From Bryopsis sp. KO-2023 (Eukaryota; Chlorophyta; Ulvophyceae; Bryopsidales; Bryopsidaceae): a stretch of 64,000 nt of DNA. This document shows, piece after piece, positions 47,901 through 60,966 of this stretch. The stretch covers positions 2,852,001-2,916,000 of the forward strand of contig BSYQ01000009.1 of the NCBI GenBank assembly GCA_030272585.1. Reading direction: 5' to 3'. Position numbers and translations under genes: made by a program. The notes beneath the pieces were generated by a model. That model had not been told where the DNA came from, did no database searches, and saw only the letters and a program-made list of their open reading frames with translations. Numbering within the stretch: the stretch's first letter is position 1; the number at the start of each line of letters is the position of its first letter.

Positions 47901-48793
47901 CTACTGCGAGTCCATCTCCAAGCCATCTGACGTTCGATATGTGCACAAGAAGCAGTCGGGTGGATCTGGACAGTTTGCCGACATTGCTGTCAAATTTGAG
48001 CCAGCAGAGCCAGGCTCCGGATTTGAGTTCGTCAGCGATATCAAGGGTGGTGTCGTTCCCAAGGAGTACATCCCTGGTGTTATCAAGGGAATGGAAATGT
48101 GCATGGAGTCTGGTATTTTGGCAGGTTTCCCTGTCGTGGATGTCAAGGCCACCTTGTACGATGGATCATATCACGACGTCGATTCGTCCGTGATGGCCTT
48201 CCAGATCGCTGGACGTGGTGCCTTCAGGGATGGAATCTCCAAAGCTAAGCCAAGACTTTTGGAGCCTCTCATGAAGGTGTGGCATCGTGTTCTTTCTTAT
48301 TTTCAAATATATATTATGCATATATCTATGACTTCTTTGTACAATCAATGGGGGGATGTGAATGCTTTCCCATCTTTTCGGAAAAAAGACGTTTTCGTTG
48401 CGCCACATATTTGATGGTTCTTGGACTGGATCGAAGCCGAGAAAGGTATCAATATGTTTCTACCAGAAACATCGGCCCGTCGATTTGATGTGTAGCTTAA
48501 CCTGGGAATGCTGTCAGGTCGAGGTCACCGTTCCAGAGGAGCACATGGGGGATGTTATCGGCGACTTGAACTCCCGCAGAGGATTGGTGGGTGAGTTGGG
48601 CGAGAGGCCTGGCGGCCTGAAGGTGGTCACCGCCAGCGTCCCTCTCTCCGAAATGTTCCAGTACGTATCCACCCTTCGAGGTGTGACCAAGGGACGAGGA
48701 ACCTACACCATGTCGTTGGACAAATACGATGTCGTGCCACCCAGCATTCAAACCGAGATCATCAGCCAGTACGCTCCACAATCGGCCGCTTAA
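44909..48793 (+). CDS. cpEF-G: Plastid translation elongation factor EF-G
   Basis: Seven exons (44909-45116, 45323-45399, 45647-45850, 46195-46618, 46933-47675, 47896-48276, 48518-48793) close in phase to 770 residues. After about 75 basic leader residues comes the G domain: [20 protein letters not shown] (G1), [13 protein letters not shown] (switch region), [15 protein letters not shown] (G3), [13 protein letters not shown] (G4). Domains II to V follow, with [39 protein letters not shown] and the end [32 protein letters not shown]. The wording of the blocks is that of chloroplast EF-G (plant SCO1) and not of mitochondrial EF-G1. It moves tRNA and mRNA on the plastid ribosome using GTP. The leader [20 protein letters not shown] has no hydrophobic core, as in a simple transit peptide. 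Confidence 0.94.
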
Positions 48794-49854
48794 GACGGAA
48801 AAGACAAGGGCTGATGATGGGGACCGTGTTACGGCTGTTATTGTTGTTTCGAAAAAAATGATTGTGATATCGGGAAGTGGTGGAAAATTTGCCACAGAAT
48901 CGCTTGATTTATTGTTTATGGGTTGGAAAAAATGGAGGGGTGCGTAGAGGAACGAAACGGAAGAGACGGCCGTCGTCTTGTTTTTTCCCCTCCGAGTGGG
49001 ATGTGAGTTTCATTTCACAGATGGATTTATGATTTTTCTTTTTTGTTGGTGGTGTTTTTTTTCTTTTCGTGGGGATTCTGAGTTTTGGTGTTACGAGAAA
49101 CGGGGTAAAAAAAAAAAAACAAGGCAAATTAATGCTGGGATTCATTCTTTTGGTTGCATTCTTTAAATATTGGATTTGTGGATTGTTTGGATGGACGGGT
49201 CTTTGTAACAGTCTGTCTGATTCGATTGGGGGGATTCTCTGCTGTGGAATAAAGTTTTCTCAAACTGTTTGATACACTGAAACGAAACGTTCGCAGACAA
49301 GTCGCTCCGTTAACTCAAAGCAAATAAGGCGCCCTTACAAGAATAACAGTTCCCCTAAATATCGTTCCCTTGTCTCTTCCCGAATTCCCAGCCACAACTC
49401 CACAACACAGATTCACCACAAGTTTTCTCCCATCACCACAACTCGGCCGTTCAGCCGCAAACACCCTCGCGTCCCAATTCATCTCATTTACTCCCCTATC
49501 TATTCCCGACTCTCTTTTTTCACCACACTGCCCAAACAGTGCAGTGGTGATATCACAAAGCTCCTAACTCATTATTCAGAGTTTAAATGGCAGGCTGGCA
49601 ACAGAACTGGAGGGATTGTTGCTGTACTCATTCCGGGAAAAAAATACTTTCACAATTTGCATGCATGGATGTGTGTGGCGACGGGACTGCGAAATGTGGG
49701 CTTTTAATATGACAGGTCTGCTACCCGAGGGAAATTCATTCGCGTTTCTGTTCTGGGCAGAAAGGCCATGGATCTGTGTGGAAGTGCAGAAACACATCCT
49801 GACGTCCGATGAGGGCAAGTTTCTGGCATTACTGCGGCCTGCTGGTGTTCATTA
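48794..49854. other. Intergenic, EF-G to TERT
   Basis: Holds the EF-G 3' UTR and TERT promoter. The 49.57-49.85 kb part is GC-balanced with an open plus-strand frame, probably the TERT leader. No other gene. Confidence 0.45.
49248..49253 (+). terminator. Possible EF-G polyadenylation signal
   Basis: AATAAA about 455 bases after the EF-G stop. A positional candidate only. Confidence 0.3.
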
Positions 49855-52800
49855 ATGCCAGCATCAAATTCCAGGTTTGTTTGTGGAGGCAACGATCGAC
49901 CCTCTCGTCCGATGGACGGGCCGCACGATTCCAGGACGACGAAGCACCCTGTTCTCCGCCTACTGTTTCCCGACACGAAAACTCTGGAATGCGCCCTCCT
50001 GGAGTTCCCCCCAAACGGGACGCGTAGATCGATTCTCAAGGAAACGCTGTTTCGGCCTGGCGACTCGCAAGGGTATCGAGCGCTTCTGAAAAGATCATTC
50101 GTCGCTCCCTCGCACACGGCCGCACCTTACGTGGAGCGTTTGCGCGTCGCAGAGCGCGACAGCCACCAGGACGTGAGTGTGCTGGGACGCTTTCCTGTTA
50201 CAGATAGTTGACTTTCAAACTTCGCGAAGCATGGGCACCTGTTCTGTGGAAAGATCAGTGGGCTCCGCCGAGCAACCCGCATCAAACCCTGCTCGACCCA
50301 ACCTTCACAGCGACGTCTTTTCGAATAGGACCACCCTCCAGCAACATCGCCGAACAACACAACCGACCATTACCGTTACCGTTACACATATTAGTCATGC
50401 ATTAACCATGCTTTGCATTGAAGTGTGTTAAAAATCCTCCAGTCCACCAACCCCCCCTTCCCCCCCAAGAAAGCACCCAAAAAATCACCCCCCCAAAAGA
50501 AAAGCCCATATGAATCCTCATACACATTGAAAAAACTTGCAGCAGCTCCAGATTATACGGACTTGATGTTCAGGTGGTCAGCAAGGTTGCCCAATCATTG
50601 AGGAATTCCAGGTCAAGAAATGTGCTGGTGGAGCCTCGACCGGACTCCAACCTGACTGAGGTTTCCACAGAGGAGTGGGTCGTGCTGCGCAACAGGATCG
50701 GGGCAGCCTCCATGTTCCGCTTGCTGACGAATTTTTTCGTTTTTGTCTGGCAACCCGGAGCACGACCGCTTCTGCAAGTGGCTGGATTTCCTATCAATGA
50801 GGTTGAAAAAAATATACATCTATGATTTGTATAAAGAAAAAAAATGTGGGTTTGAAAATGTGTGGTTCGTGGTACCTGTGTGTTTACGAGGGGTCGACTC
50901 GACACATATTGCAGTCTTTCTCTGTGTTTCCTTTCTTGTTTATTTTTTGGGATCAACAGAAGTGAGGTTTTTGAACATGAAGTAGTCCAGTTTTGGTCGA
51001 TTCAACAACAAAGAAAGAGAGAACAACAAGAGGTTTTGTTCGCCGAATGCTGCTCAGATGGTCAAAGCCAAAAACAGCAAGCAGCAAGCTCCAGGAAAGA
51101 AAACCTCGGCTGCCGAAAAGGTCAAGGTCACAGAACCTGAAACTGCAGCGGAGGTTCCCAACGAGGTGAGGGTTTCCGATATGCTCACCTTACCCTTGAT
51201 TTAACGATTAAATATAAATAAATATATATACTAAAGATAAAGTGTTTATTTGAGTGGAGATGCTTTCGTTCATAATGTCGTTCGAGGTCTCACCTGATGA
51301 AAAATTTTCTCAAGTTTCTGTTGAATTTTGGCGGTTTTTTTTTGGGACATGCAAACGTAAAATTTGAGTTGTGCATTTCGCTGTTCTCATCGGAAACCAG
51401 GGGTCAAGGAAGCTGAAGGGAAGCTCCAAAAATTGTAAGAAACGTTCGAGGGAACCGAAGTGGGTGAGAGAAAAGAAAAGAAAACTGGAGTCCGGGCGGG
51501 TTGACCAGGCAACACAGCAACTACCAGGTATGCATCCGAGCCAAAACACTCCAATACATTTATTAGGACACTTTTTTCAGGTTTTTTTTTAATAAATTAT
51601 AGAACACATTTAGATAGAGCCGTTCAATTTTCTACTAAACCAAAATATACGATTCAAAACTCTATAATACAATCTCTCTTTTAATCATCAAAGGTCGATT
51701 TTAAAGAAATAGTAAAAATATTTATTCTGGCAGTAACAAAAAAACCCGATTTATCAGATCCATATTTTTTATTTGTTTGAGCCAAATCAGCTAGAAAAGG
51801 TATGGGCCATTGAAGGGTATTTTGTGCTTTTTCGAATTCCGACTGGGATATTATGATCGAAATCAGGCAGTGGGGGGTTGGTCCACCAGCACTGGACATA
51901 TATTAGTCATTGGATTGACGAGACGTTTTTGTAACTGTGCATGGGGTTTTCGGAACATCAAGAGGATGCAATGGATGTGGACTCCGTTGCAAGAGAACTT
52001 CCCGCACAGAAAACCCCCAAGGAAAAGGTCGAAGGTGGGGTCAGACATTTATTCACCAAGCAAGCTACTTGATCCTGCCACTATTCGGAATAAAAAAAAT
52101 TAAAAAAAAGAGATCAAAATGAAAAAGAAAACAAGAAAGTTTGATGTGCTTCCTCCCCCCCTCCCTGTCCCCTCAATTGTTTTCACGAAATGGATGCAGT
52201 GTCTTTTATTTGTGTTGCTGATCTTTTGAAATTGAAAAAATGTTTTTTTTTTTGTTTTTTGTTTTTTTTTTGGGGGGGGGGTGTTTCAGGCAGAGAATGG
52301 AAGTCGCTGGGTGGCCCTCCATCTCAAGTGGTTTTCCTGCGATCGGCCATTTTCTACAATGAAGTTGGTGGTAGAAATTTGAGTTTTCCTAAAACACGTG
52401 AGGTTGGAATTCCGCAAGTGATGCTCCGTAAAAAAAAATTGGTTCCCCCAAACAAAAAAAGATTATTTAAGAAGTTAGAACATAGGAATAGCAGAAAAAA
52501 GGAAATAAGCAAATAAAGAAACAATAATTATATTTTTGTGTGGATGTGTGTTTTTGTTTGATATTTTTTTGTCTCTTATCCTAAAACAGAAAGGAAAACA
52601 AAAAACTGGAAAGGAAAGGGTTTTTTTGCAGCACCTGTAAAACTACTTTGGAATTTTTCCATGAGAATACGATTTTTTCTTGAATGTCTTTTTTTTGTGT
52701 GTGTGTGTGTTTTTTTTCATAGATTGTTTTCATGAGCTTCAGGATCGACATGACAGGGGGGCTTTCCTCTATGCATGTGTGTTTCAATCCAAAAAAAACC

Positions 52801-55800
52801 GATCCGATCCGGCAGCAAATGCACAGGCAGCATTTTCACGAAGCAACATTCCTCAGAGACCTGCCTTCATCAACCCCAAACACAAGGAACTCGTTTATCT
52901 CCTCAAGAAATCGATTGGTATTGTTGTGCATATGCGAAACACACTTTCAGTTGTCTGTGTAGGCATTTGAAAGATGTTTTCAACAAAAGACAAAAAAAAA
53001 AGACAAAAAAAATAGCTGGAATTATTTGTGCACAAAAACCTTTTTTGTATGGTGGTGGAGGAAGGCAGCCTGATTGCATTCAACACAAAAACAAGAGCGT
53101 TTGTTTGTTTTTTGTTTTTGTTTTTTTTTATTTTTTTAAAAGATAAATAAATCTATCAACAAATATTGCGACAATCTTTTTTATGCATCTGTTTGTGCCA
53201 CAGACAGATTCAAGAAATGTCGACTGGGTGCTTTGCTGAATTTTCAATGCCCGCTGCCTTGGAACAAAGAGGGCGGAAATTCGGAGGCTTCCTATTTGAC
53301 GGCCGAACTTGTCAATGAGTGGATCCCCAATGGAAAAGTCGTCGATTATCTCTGGGCGGTGTTGCGAAAAATTTTTCCTCCCAAGTTGCTTGGAGACCAT
53401 CTCAACCGGAAGTGAGTCTTTTTGCAGCTTTTTTTTTTTTTTTTTGGGGGGGGGGGGGAGGAGGGGAATTTTATAGCCAGGTTAATTCTCGAAACTGGAG
53501 AAAAAATCTATTGTTAGCTATTGTTATTTTTATATATAATTATTATCAGTGCCACTGATCGGTATTTTATGGGGGGGGTTGACAGAGTTTTGAGGAAAGC
53601 TGTTGCAAAGTTTGTCGGCCTGAACCGATTCGACACGATGAATTTGAGCCAAGTGCTGAGTGGCATATCGACAAAAGGAATGGAGTGGTTGAAGCCAGGC
53701 AAAAGTGAGTTTTTTTTTCTGTTTGTTTTTTTTCACCGATCGCTACGCTGCTTGATTCGATCATGCATGCAACAGGCCAAAAAAGTTTGATATAAGAAAC
53801 AGAAGGAAAAAAATGCATCACGCTTTGCTCAGCCCGTATTGAAACCAGGAGAAAAAAAGGTTCTTCGAAAAAAATACCACGCTCGTAGTCTCAAAAATAA
53901 CGCTTACTCTTGTCCCAGTGGATTTTTAATTTTTTTTTTGCATGATCGATTTCGATTTTTTTTCATCAAGTGAACCAGATTCTATGGCACGATTCTGTTG
54001 TCTCCACTGGTTTTTTTTGTATCTTTTTTATTGTGTTTGCGTGGTGGTGTGTTAAGATGGGAGTTGCCCGGTGTCTTTGAGCAAATCGCATCAACGGATG
54101 CTGGCTCATTGGATGTGGTGGGTGTTTGCTGAGGTAATCATTCCGTGTCTGAGGTGCAGTTTCTATTGCACTGAAAGCGAGGCCCGCAAACAAGATGTCT
54201 TATATTTCAGGTATCCATTTTAATCCAGCCCGGGTTTGGGGTGGGGTGGGGGGTGAAAAAACACGTCAATGTAAAAATCTTTTGAAAAAAGAAAGCATTC
54301 GAACTTTGATGAGATAAAATATTCTTGCAGCTTGCTCTTCGAACGAATGCATTTTTTTTATTAAAGAAAAATATTGTTTGTTTGTTTTTTTGGAAAGAGT
54401 TGAGCAATGACAGCGAGAAATGTATGTCTAAAATTTAAAAAAAAAGATCATGAATGCACTCCCTAGAAAAACAAAAAAGGAAAATATTTTTGTAAGAGCC
54501 ATCCTGGAAAAAATCCTCCTGGTACTCTTTCAAGAACTGGCCAAAAAACAAGAGAAAAAAAAAAGAAGAAAAATTGGAAACTTTATTTTCTTTTCGGCCG
54601 GTTATGGAAAATCCACATGTGAGTATCTCACCAACCCCCTGGTTTCACCCTGATGCAAAAAAAAAAAAAAACAGAAAATATGTAACAGAATACACATCCA
54701 TGTTTGTTTGTTTTTTCTATTAGTATTTTTTTATTTGCGATATAGAAAGCAAGTCTGGAACAAGATGAGACAGGAGGCCTTGTCCAATTTGAAATCGACG
54801 CTGTACGAAGAAGTGCCCGCATCCACAGCTCTATCTATCCTGTGCCAACGAGATCTAGGATTTGCCAAGGTCAGATTCAAGCCCAAAAAGTCGACCTTGA
54901 GGCCGATCGTGCAAATGGGGCTCTCCACCAAAGTGGCCATCCCTGGTGTGGAGTATCAGTGCTTCCATGCCAGGAAATGGACGCAGCCGAGAACCAAGAA
55001 ATTTCTTCCAGTGAATTTCTTTCTACGAAACGCTCATGCTGTGAGTTGTTTTTGTCGTTATCATCTCGTTTGCTCGATTGATTATTATTATTAGTTTTTT
55101 TTTATAAATAAATTGATTTTGTATTTCTGGTGGGTCGATGAGAAAAAGCTTTTCGATATCGTTTTGTTCAGGGGAAAATAATATATATATATATGAACTT
55201 ATTTATGCCGAAATTTTTCATGAACATGTACTTATATCGTTCGAAATAAGACGGGGAAAGGAAAAAAAAATTGAAGTTGAAAAGGGAATACTCTCGCTGA
55301 AGTGCGTTTTTTTTTTTTGAATTTTTTGTGCAGTTGTATTGCAGGTGGTCAAGTACGAATGTGCTCGACAGCGAAACAGAGTGATGGCCAGTTCCACCAC
55401 AGATTATGATGATGTATACAACACCCTCCAACCGCTTTTGGCCACGTGGAAGGCCATCAGGGAACAGGTCAATTCAGACATCCGATTCTTTACATTAAGG
55501 AATTGTGTTGTTGTGTCTTGGATAAGTTGGAATTTTTTTGCTTAACCGTTTGCTCAAGGATCGTTTTTTTTGGTTTTTTTTTGGGGGGGGAGGAGCAAAA
55601 AAAAAAGAAAGTAGCAAAACACAAGTGCCCCGGTGCCTTCACACCATATTGTTTACCGAAAAAGGCTGAACATATTCTTAAGAAGTGCCGTTTTTTTGAA
55701 GTATTTCTTGTTAGTTGCTCATATGCCATGGCGGTTTCAGCTTCTATGTAAACACATCCCCCCCCCAAAAAAAAAAAAAATTAGATGTTGTCTTTTTGTG

Positions 55801-58800
55801 TTTCAGGGAGTTCGAAAATTTCGGCCGTACATCATCAGCTGCGATGTGTCCAGAGCTTTTGACAATGTCGACATCGACCGGTTGAAGGGTTTGGTTAGCC
55901 CCCTCTTCAACAGCCCGAATTATCAGATTTTGAAACACGGGGTTGTGGTTGCATCTTTGACTGGGCTCCTCACCTTTTATCAAAGGAAAGCTCAACCTCT
56001 TTCCGCACAGAATTCCATGTTCAAAAATTGGGAAAAAAGTTGCGGACCAGAGACCATTGCTCTCAAGCAGGTAATTTTTTTTCTTATTTTTTTTCAATAA
56101 TTATTTTCATGTATTTTTCTTATTTTCAACGGATCGCCTTTTTGATACACCCCTCTTTTGTGTGCTAATGAAAAACGATGATTTTGGTTTTTCTTTCCCT
56201 TTCCTGGTGGATTTTTCCTTTGCTGAATTCTTGTATCAGTTCATTTGTTTCGAAAAAAAAAAAAATGTTTGATTAGCAGGGGCCCCCCCTCAAAATAAAA
56301 AATAAAAAATCGAACTGATTTTTTTTTTTTGAAAATTTTGAGATCATCGAAATTCTTGGTGAGAAGAAAGAAAAAAATCGTAACGCTACAGTAGGTGGAA
56401 ATTCACTTTTCGATTCTTCATGATAATTTCGGTGAAATTAATAATAATAATAATATTTTTTTTTTCTTAAAGAGAATTAAGACAGTTATTCGGTTGCGTT
56501 GCAGACGAACCTGGAGTTTTGCAGTCAATCACAGGTGAAAAAAGATGTAATGGAGCATTTGGGCAACAATTTGATGCAAATCGACGATCAGTGGTACAGG
56601 CAGAAGCAAGGGATACCTGCAGGCAGCATCCTTTCCCCGCTTTTCTGCAGTTTATTTTTAGCCGATGTGGAAGCTGAGCATTTGATGCCAATCCTCGAAC
56701 AGAAAGCGAAACAACAAGGTTCGATTTTTATTTGTTTTTTTTCATGTTTTTCATATATTTCTCTCCTATTTTTATTTTTATTTGATTTATTTTAGTTTTC
56801 GATTTTTTTACTATTTTTTTTTAATTGAAATTCTTCCAATTTTTTTGTCTTTTCGTTTCTAGGTAGGGGGGGGCTGATATGTACAGGGGGGAAAAAAAAC
56901 GCTCTCTCCAAAAACAATAAAGAAAAAAAACGGAAGAAAAATAAAAAAAAGCTGAAAAAAAGCATGGATCATCGTCAGGCATTACCCAAACAATGCATAC
57001 AGACAACACACATGCATGTTTTTTTTCCTATTTTTTTTCAATTTTTTTCCACACACACATCCAGGGAATTTCACGGTGCAAGACCATGCGATGGTTCGAA
57101 TCGTCGACGATTTTCTGTTCATAACTTTTTCAAGGCGAAGGGCGACCCGCTTGCTGCAGCAGCTCAATTCTGGTATCGGCGATTGTTTGGTGAACCCTGA
57201 AAAATCGAAACTCAACTTCGATGCGACCGTGGATGGCAAGCATTTTTCGACAAACACTCGCACCAGTCAGGATGGAGCATCTTTCGTGCCGTGGTGCGGG
57301 CTGCTGATCAATTCGGACACGTTGGAGCTGCAAGGGGATTTCAGCCGGTACATCGGGGTGAAAATGAAATCAACATTGTCGGTGCCCCTTTGGAGATCGA
57401 ATCCTGGTGAGCATTGAAAAACTTGGAAAAAACTTCAAAAAAAACTTGGAAAAACTCAGAAAACCATTGTCAAGCGGAGTCCTAACTCATCAGCTCCTTC
57501 TTTTCTTTTGGTCAAGAGTGTTTCTCAACCACTGCGCCGACGGTTTGAATCGTATAAAGTAATAATATGCTTACACAGGGTGTATGAACATAAGTCTTTG
57601 TGCTCCACCTGATTTTATAATATATATGCATGTTTTGGGTTCATTTTTTTTTTCATTTTGATGTCTGTATATGTAGGGTCATTAACTAATGTTTCTTTTT
57701 TTAAAAAAATCTGTTGGTAGGGAGACGGCTGTTGACGAGATTGTGCATGCATGTTCGCATCAAATGCCATCCCTTGCTTTTGGACTCTACGATAAATTCA
57801 CCGACGACAGTCAGGGTCAACATTTATCAGGTGTCAGCTTTTTTTTTTTCTGCTTAAAAAAAAGAAAAAAAGCTGAACAGAAGCAACCTCTCTTCTTTTT
57901 AGACAATTCTCGACCCTAAGGAGAAAAAACCCACCACTACCTGAATTGCAATTTTTTTGTTTGTATTTTTGTATTTTTTTTTGGGGGGGGAAGGGGAGAT
58001 TCTTTAAGTCTTTATGTATTTCTTTTTTGCTTTTTCCAGATGTTGCTGCTCTGTGCGATCAAGTTTCACTGTTACGTTGCTTCGTTGCCTGTTCTTCCTC
58101 GAGCATCCATGCTTATGTCATGCATTCACTGCACAATCAAGTACCTGATCCATCTGATCAAACACAGGTAAGACACCACCCACTCCCCTCCCCTTCTAAT
58201 TTTTTACTTCAATTTTTTTTTTTTTGCTCTGTCAATTTTTCGACCCCCCAAGAAGATTGAAAAGGAAATCAATCAAACAGAAAATGTGAGGGGCCCCGTA
58301 CACGCACCACCATGGATCGATTTTGTCGTCTTTCTTTTTTGTTCTCCCGAATTTCAAACCTAGAAGAATTAGTTTATTGTTTTTTTCTTAATTAATTAAG
58401 AAACTCAATTCTACGAACAATAACATACCTTTGTTATCTGTTTTTTGCTGAGGTTATGTTGAGGGGTATTTCACCGGAAAAGCATCGTGCGCTGAAATGT
58501 CCCAGTTTCGTATGGCTTGATTTCCAATCGTTGTATGGATAACAATTTTGTTTTTTTTTAATTTACTTTTTTTTTCAATGATTTTTTCTTTTTTTTTCAA
58601 TGATTTTATTTTTTTTTAGGATGACGAGAGCTCAGAAAGCGTTGGGTGGAAGCAGCACCTTGCAAACTTGCTCCCAGGGCCACACACAATGGCTCGGACT
58701 CAAAGCTTTTTCCTGGGTCCTCAACAAAAAAAAATCAAAATACACGTACGGAAAAAAAAAAGAAAAAAAAAACAGCCCCTCACTCGGTGATTTTTTTTTC

Positions 58801-59310
58801 CCCTGCGAATCACTTGGGAGATATATAGAACGAACAAACGTATCACTCATTCAATTTCCTTTTTGTCGAATGGTCATGAATTGTTTTTTATTTGTTCCAA
58901 AAACTCAGCGATTTTTACTTTTACGTCCCTGGAGCACAAGCTCGAACGAACGAAACTGTGAAAAAAAAAAAAAAAATTCGAAGACACCGTTACCTTAATC
59001 AGGGCTGCACCTATCATTGATTCATGGATTGCTTGGGAAAATACCCCACCTGATTGTTATTATTATTTTAATAACATGTTTGGCTGTCATGTGGATTTTT
59101 GGTAAACCAGCCATCAACGCACAGGTCCAGGTCGCTGCATGAGTATGATGATGATTTGTTTGGTGGTGGTTTGTTTGTTTTTTTGACAGGGAGGTGCTGA
59201 AGGTTTTGGATGCCGAAATGTCCACAGATTTTTCGAGAAGAATGGCTTCGCAGTTAAAGGATGCTGTCGACGAAAAGAAGTCGTCCATTTTTGCAAAAAT
59301 GAAAATCTGA
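49855..59310 (+). CDS. TERT: Telomerase reverse transcriptase, complete, 19 exons
   Basis: Exons 49855-50172, 50574-50801, 50986-51165, 51401-51527, 51963-52034, 52290-52397, 52723-52917, 53204-53411, 53586-53704, 54057-54210, 54746-55040, 55345-55467, 55807-56070, 56505-56718, 57065-57406, 57721-57830, 58040-58167, 58620-58745 and 59190-59310 agree in phase throughout and give 1143 residues, as in animal TERT. The N-terminal TEN domain (HPVLRLLFPDTKTLECALLE, then NVLVEP and LLQVAGFP) leads to a basic linker. The T/CP motif is VVFLRSAIFYNEVGGRNLSF then PKTHC. QFP-type text is VVDYLWAVLRKIFPPKLLGD. Motifs 1 and 2 are FAKVRFKPKKSTLRPIVQMG; A is YIISCDVSRAFDNVD; B' is KQGIPAGSILSPLFCSLFLA; C is MVRIVDDFLFIT; D is CLVNPEKSKLNF; E is FVPWCGLLINSDTLE. 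The three catalytic Asp are present. The thumb follows, with LLLCAIKFHCYVASLP and TQWLGLKAFSWVL. Introns 4 and 16 are the least certain. It extends chromosome ends from an RNA template in the nucleus. Confidence 0.95.
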
Positions 59311-60196
59311 GGGGAAAACAGAAAAAATCGACCAAACAAGAATACAGAGAACAAAAAGGAGCGGGTCACAGAAAAAGAGTTTTTTGCCTGGCTGTAGCTT
59401 GTTTTTGGCAGGGCTGGGAGAGTTTGACAAGGTTCATTAGTTGCTTCAGAAAAAAAATGGGGGGGGGGGGGAGGTCAGCTTTCGCTTCTCCGAAACAAAA
59501 ACTGTTAAAAAGTGGAACAGAAAGCAGATATCATTCTTCATGTATTGGCGAGCGAGCTCTGAGGAGAAGACTCTCTGGATGCTGTCTGGGATTTGCCTCT
59601 ATTTATGGACCCCCTCCTCCCACAAGCCATGCAATGTGATTGGCTGTGAAGTTGGTTGATTGGCTGCACATCCATGCAGAGACCCTGCCCCCCCCCCCCT
59701 GCAAAAAAAAATTCTGCATGACAGTCTATCACATCTGTTGGTTTGACAAACAAACGAACGTGAAATTACTAATTGAAGAAGGCAGTCGTTCTCACACTAC
59801 ACTGACCACGTCTGGACACTTTGCTGGAATATAAACCCAAGTGTTGTTTCTTTAAAACTCTTACAACAGTGACCTTCAAAAAGGCGAATAATAAACAATG
59901 TGTATAGTTTTATCCTTGCCCTGGTCATACAATCACGACACCAACTTTGTGGGTTCAACACAAGCAAAAAATCATCCGTTCCCAGAGGTTCAACCAACCC
60001 ATCCGAAGAACGAAAAGCGTTCGTCTAAAACATTAACGGATGAGATGTTCGCTTGGGACTGTCTGTGTCCTCTTTCGATTTCCAGACAGAAACTGAGCTC
60101 CGTGTCGTGTTACGTAATCCTGACAGCTCTCGACAAAGTCGTCAAACCATACGCCCGCACATCCTCGCCATTCATTTCGCTGGACGCACGCCAACC
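59311..60196. other. Intergenic, TERT to COX17
   Basis: No supported gene. The last 250 bases are GC-balanced and presumably hold the COX17 promoter. Confidence 0.45.
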
Positions 60197-60966
60197 ATGG
60201 GGTGGTTCTGGAGCAGCAAGAAAGAGGAGCAGGAAAAGCCGAAAAAGAAAATATGCTGCGCATGCCCTGAAACCAAGGTATTCGCGCGCGCGTGTTGTTC
60301 TCCGTTTTTCGTTAACTCTGCGCGATGCGCAGGGGGGGAGGCTCGAGCATCAACCGTCTTACCTTCTTTCTTCCGCGTAGGGTCCCAGGGATTTATGTAT
60401 AGCCGAAAAAGGTACGTGGTCGAGGTTGGGCTGTGTTGTGAATCGTATCGACGCTGGCAGGATTGAGAAATTCTGCCCCCGACAGGTGAAGAACACTGTA
60501 AGGATCTGATTGAAGCTCACAAACAGTGCTTGCGGAGAGAAGGATTCAAGGTTTGTGTGTGGGGGGGGGGGGCATCCATGCATCTGGTGTCATTTATATT
60601 CGTCCTTCTGGAAAAACAAGCCAATATAATATCGATTTCGTTGGAGTTGCAGTTTCAATCTCCATCGGTGGGTTTGCATCCCGGAGATTATCGTTTTGTC
60701 AGTTGATTCAATAATCAAAGCATGGGATTTTGTCTGACGGAGTGCCATGCAAAAAGTGTGACCCAAATCCAGCCCCCAGTCAATCACCTACAGATGTTGC
60801 AATAAGATTGTTGGGCATTTTCCTCGGTGGAGATGAAAAACACAGAAACGTGTGAATGTGTTCGTTTTTGAGTTTCGATGTTGCATCTGCAATCTCAGAT
60901 GACCAGTTTTTTTGTTCAAAAGATCCATATGTTCACTCTGGTGTTTTTTTGTGTTGAAAGGTATAA
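60197..60966 (+). CDS. COX17: COX17 copper chaperone of the mitochondrial intermembrane space
   Basis: Four exons (60197-60277, 60381-60411, 60486-60550, 60961-60966) join in phase to a protein of about 60 residues. After a charged start MGWFWSSKKEEQEKPKKK comes the copper-binding Cys-Cys of ICCACPETKG, then the twin CX9C helices CPETKGPRDLC and CKDLIEAHKQC, and the family ending REGFKV. The final exon codes only for the last Val and the stop, chosen because it restores the conserved ending. COX17 passes Cu(I) to SCO1 and COX11 during cytochrome c oxidase assembly. Length and motif spacing equal those of plant and animal COX17. Confidence 0.93.

Noticed and set aside
55080-57060. TER (telomerase RNA) gene near TERT
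   Set aside because: I found no repeat template-like sequence or polymerase III elements in the TERT introns or flanks; nothing supports it.
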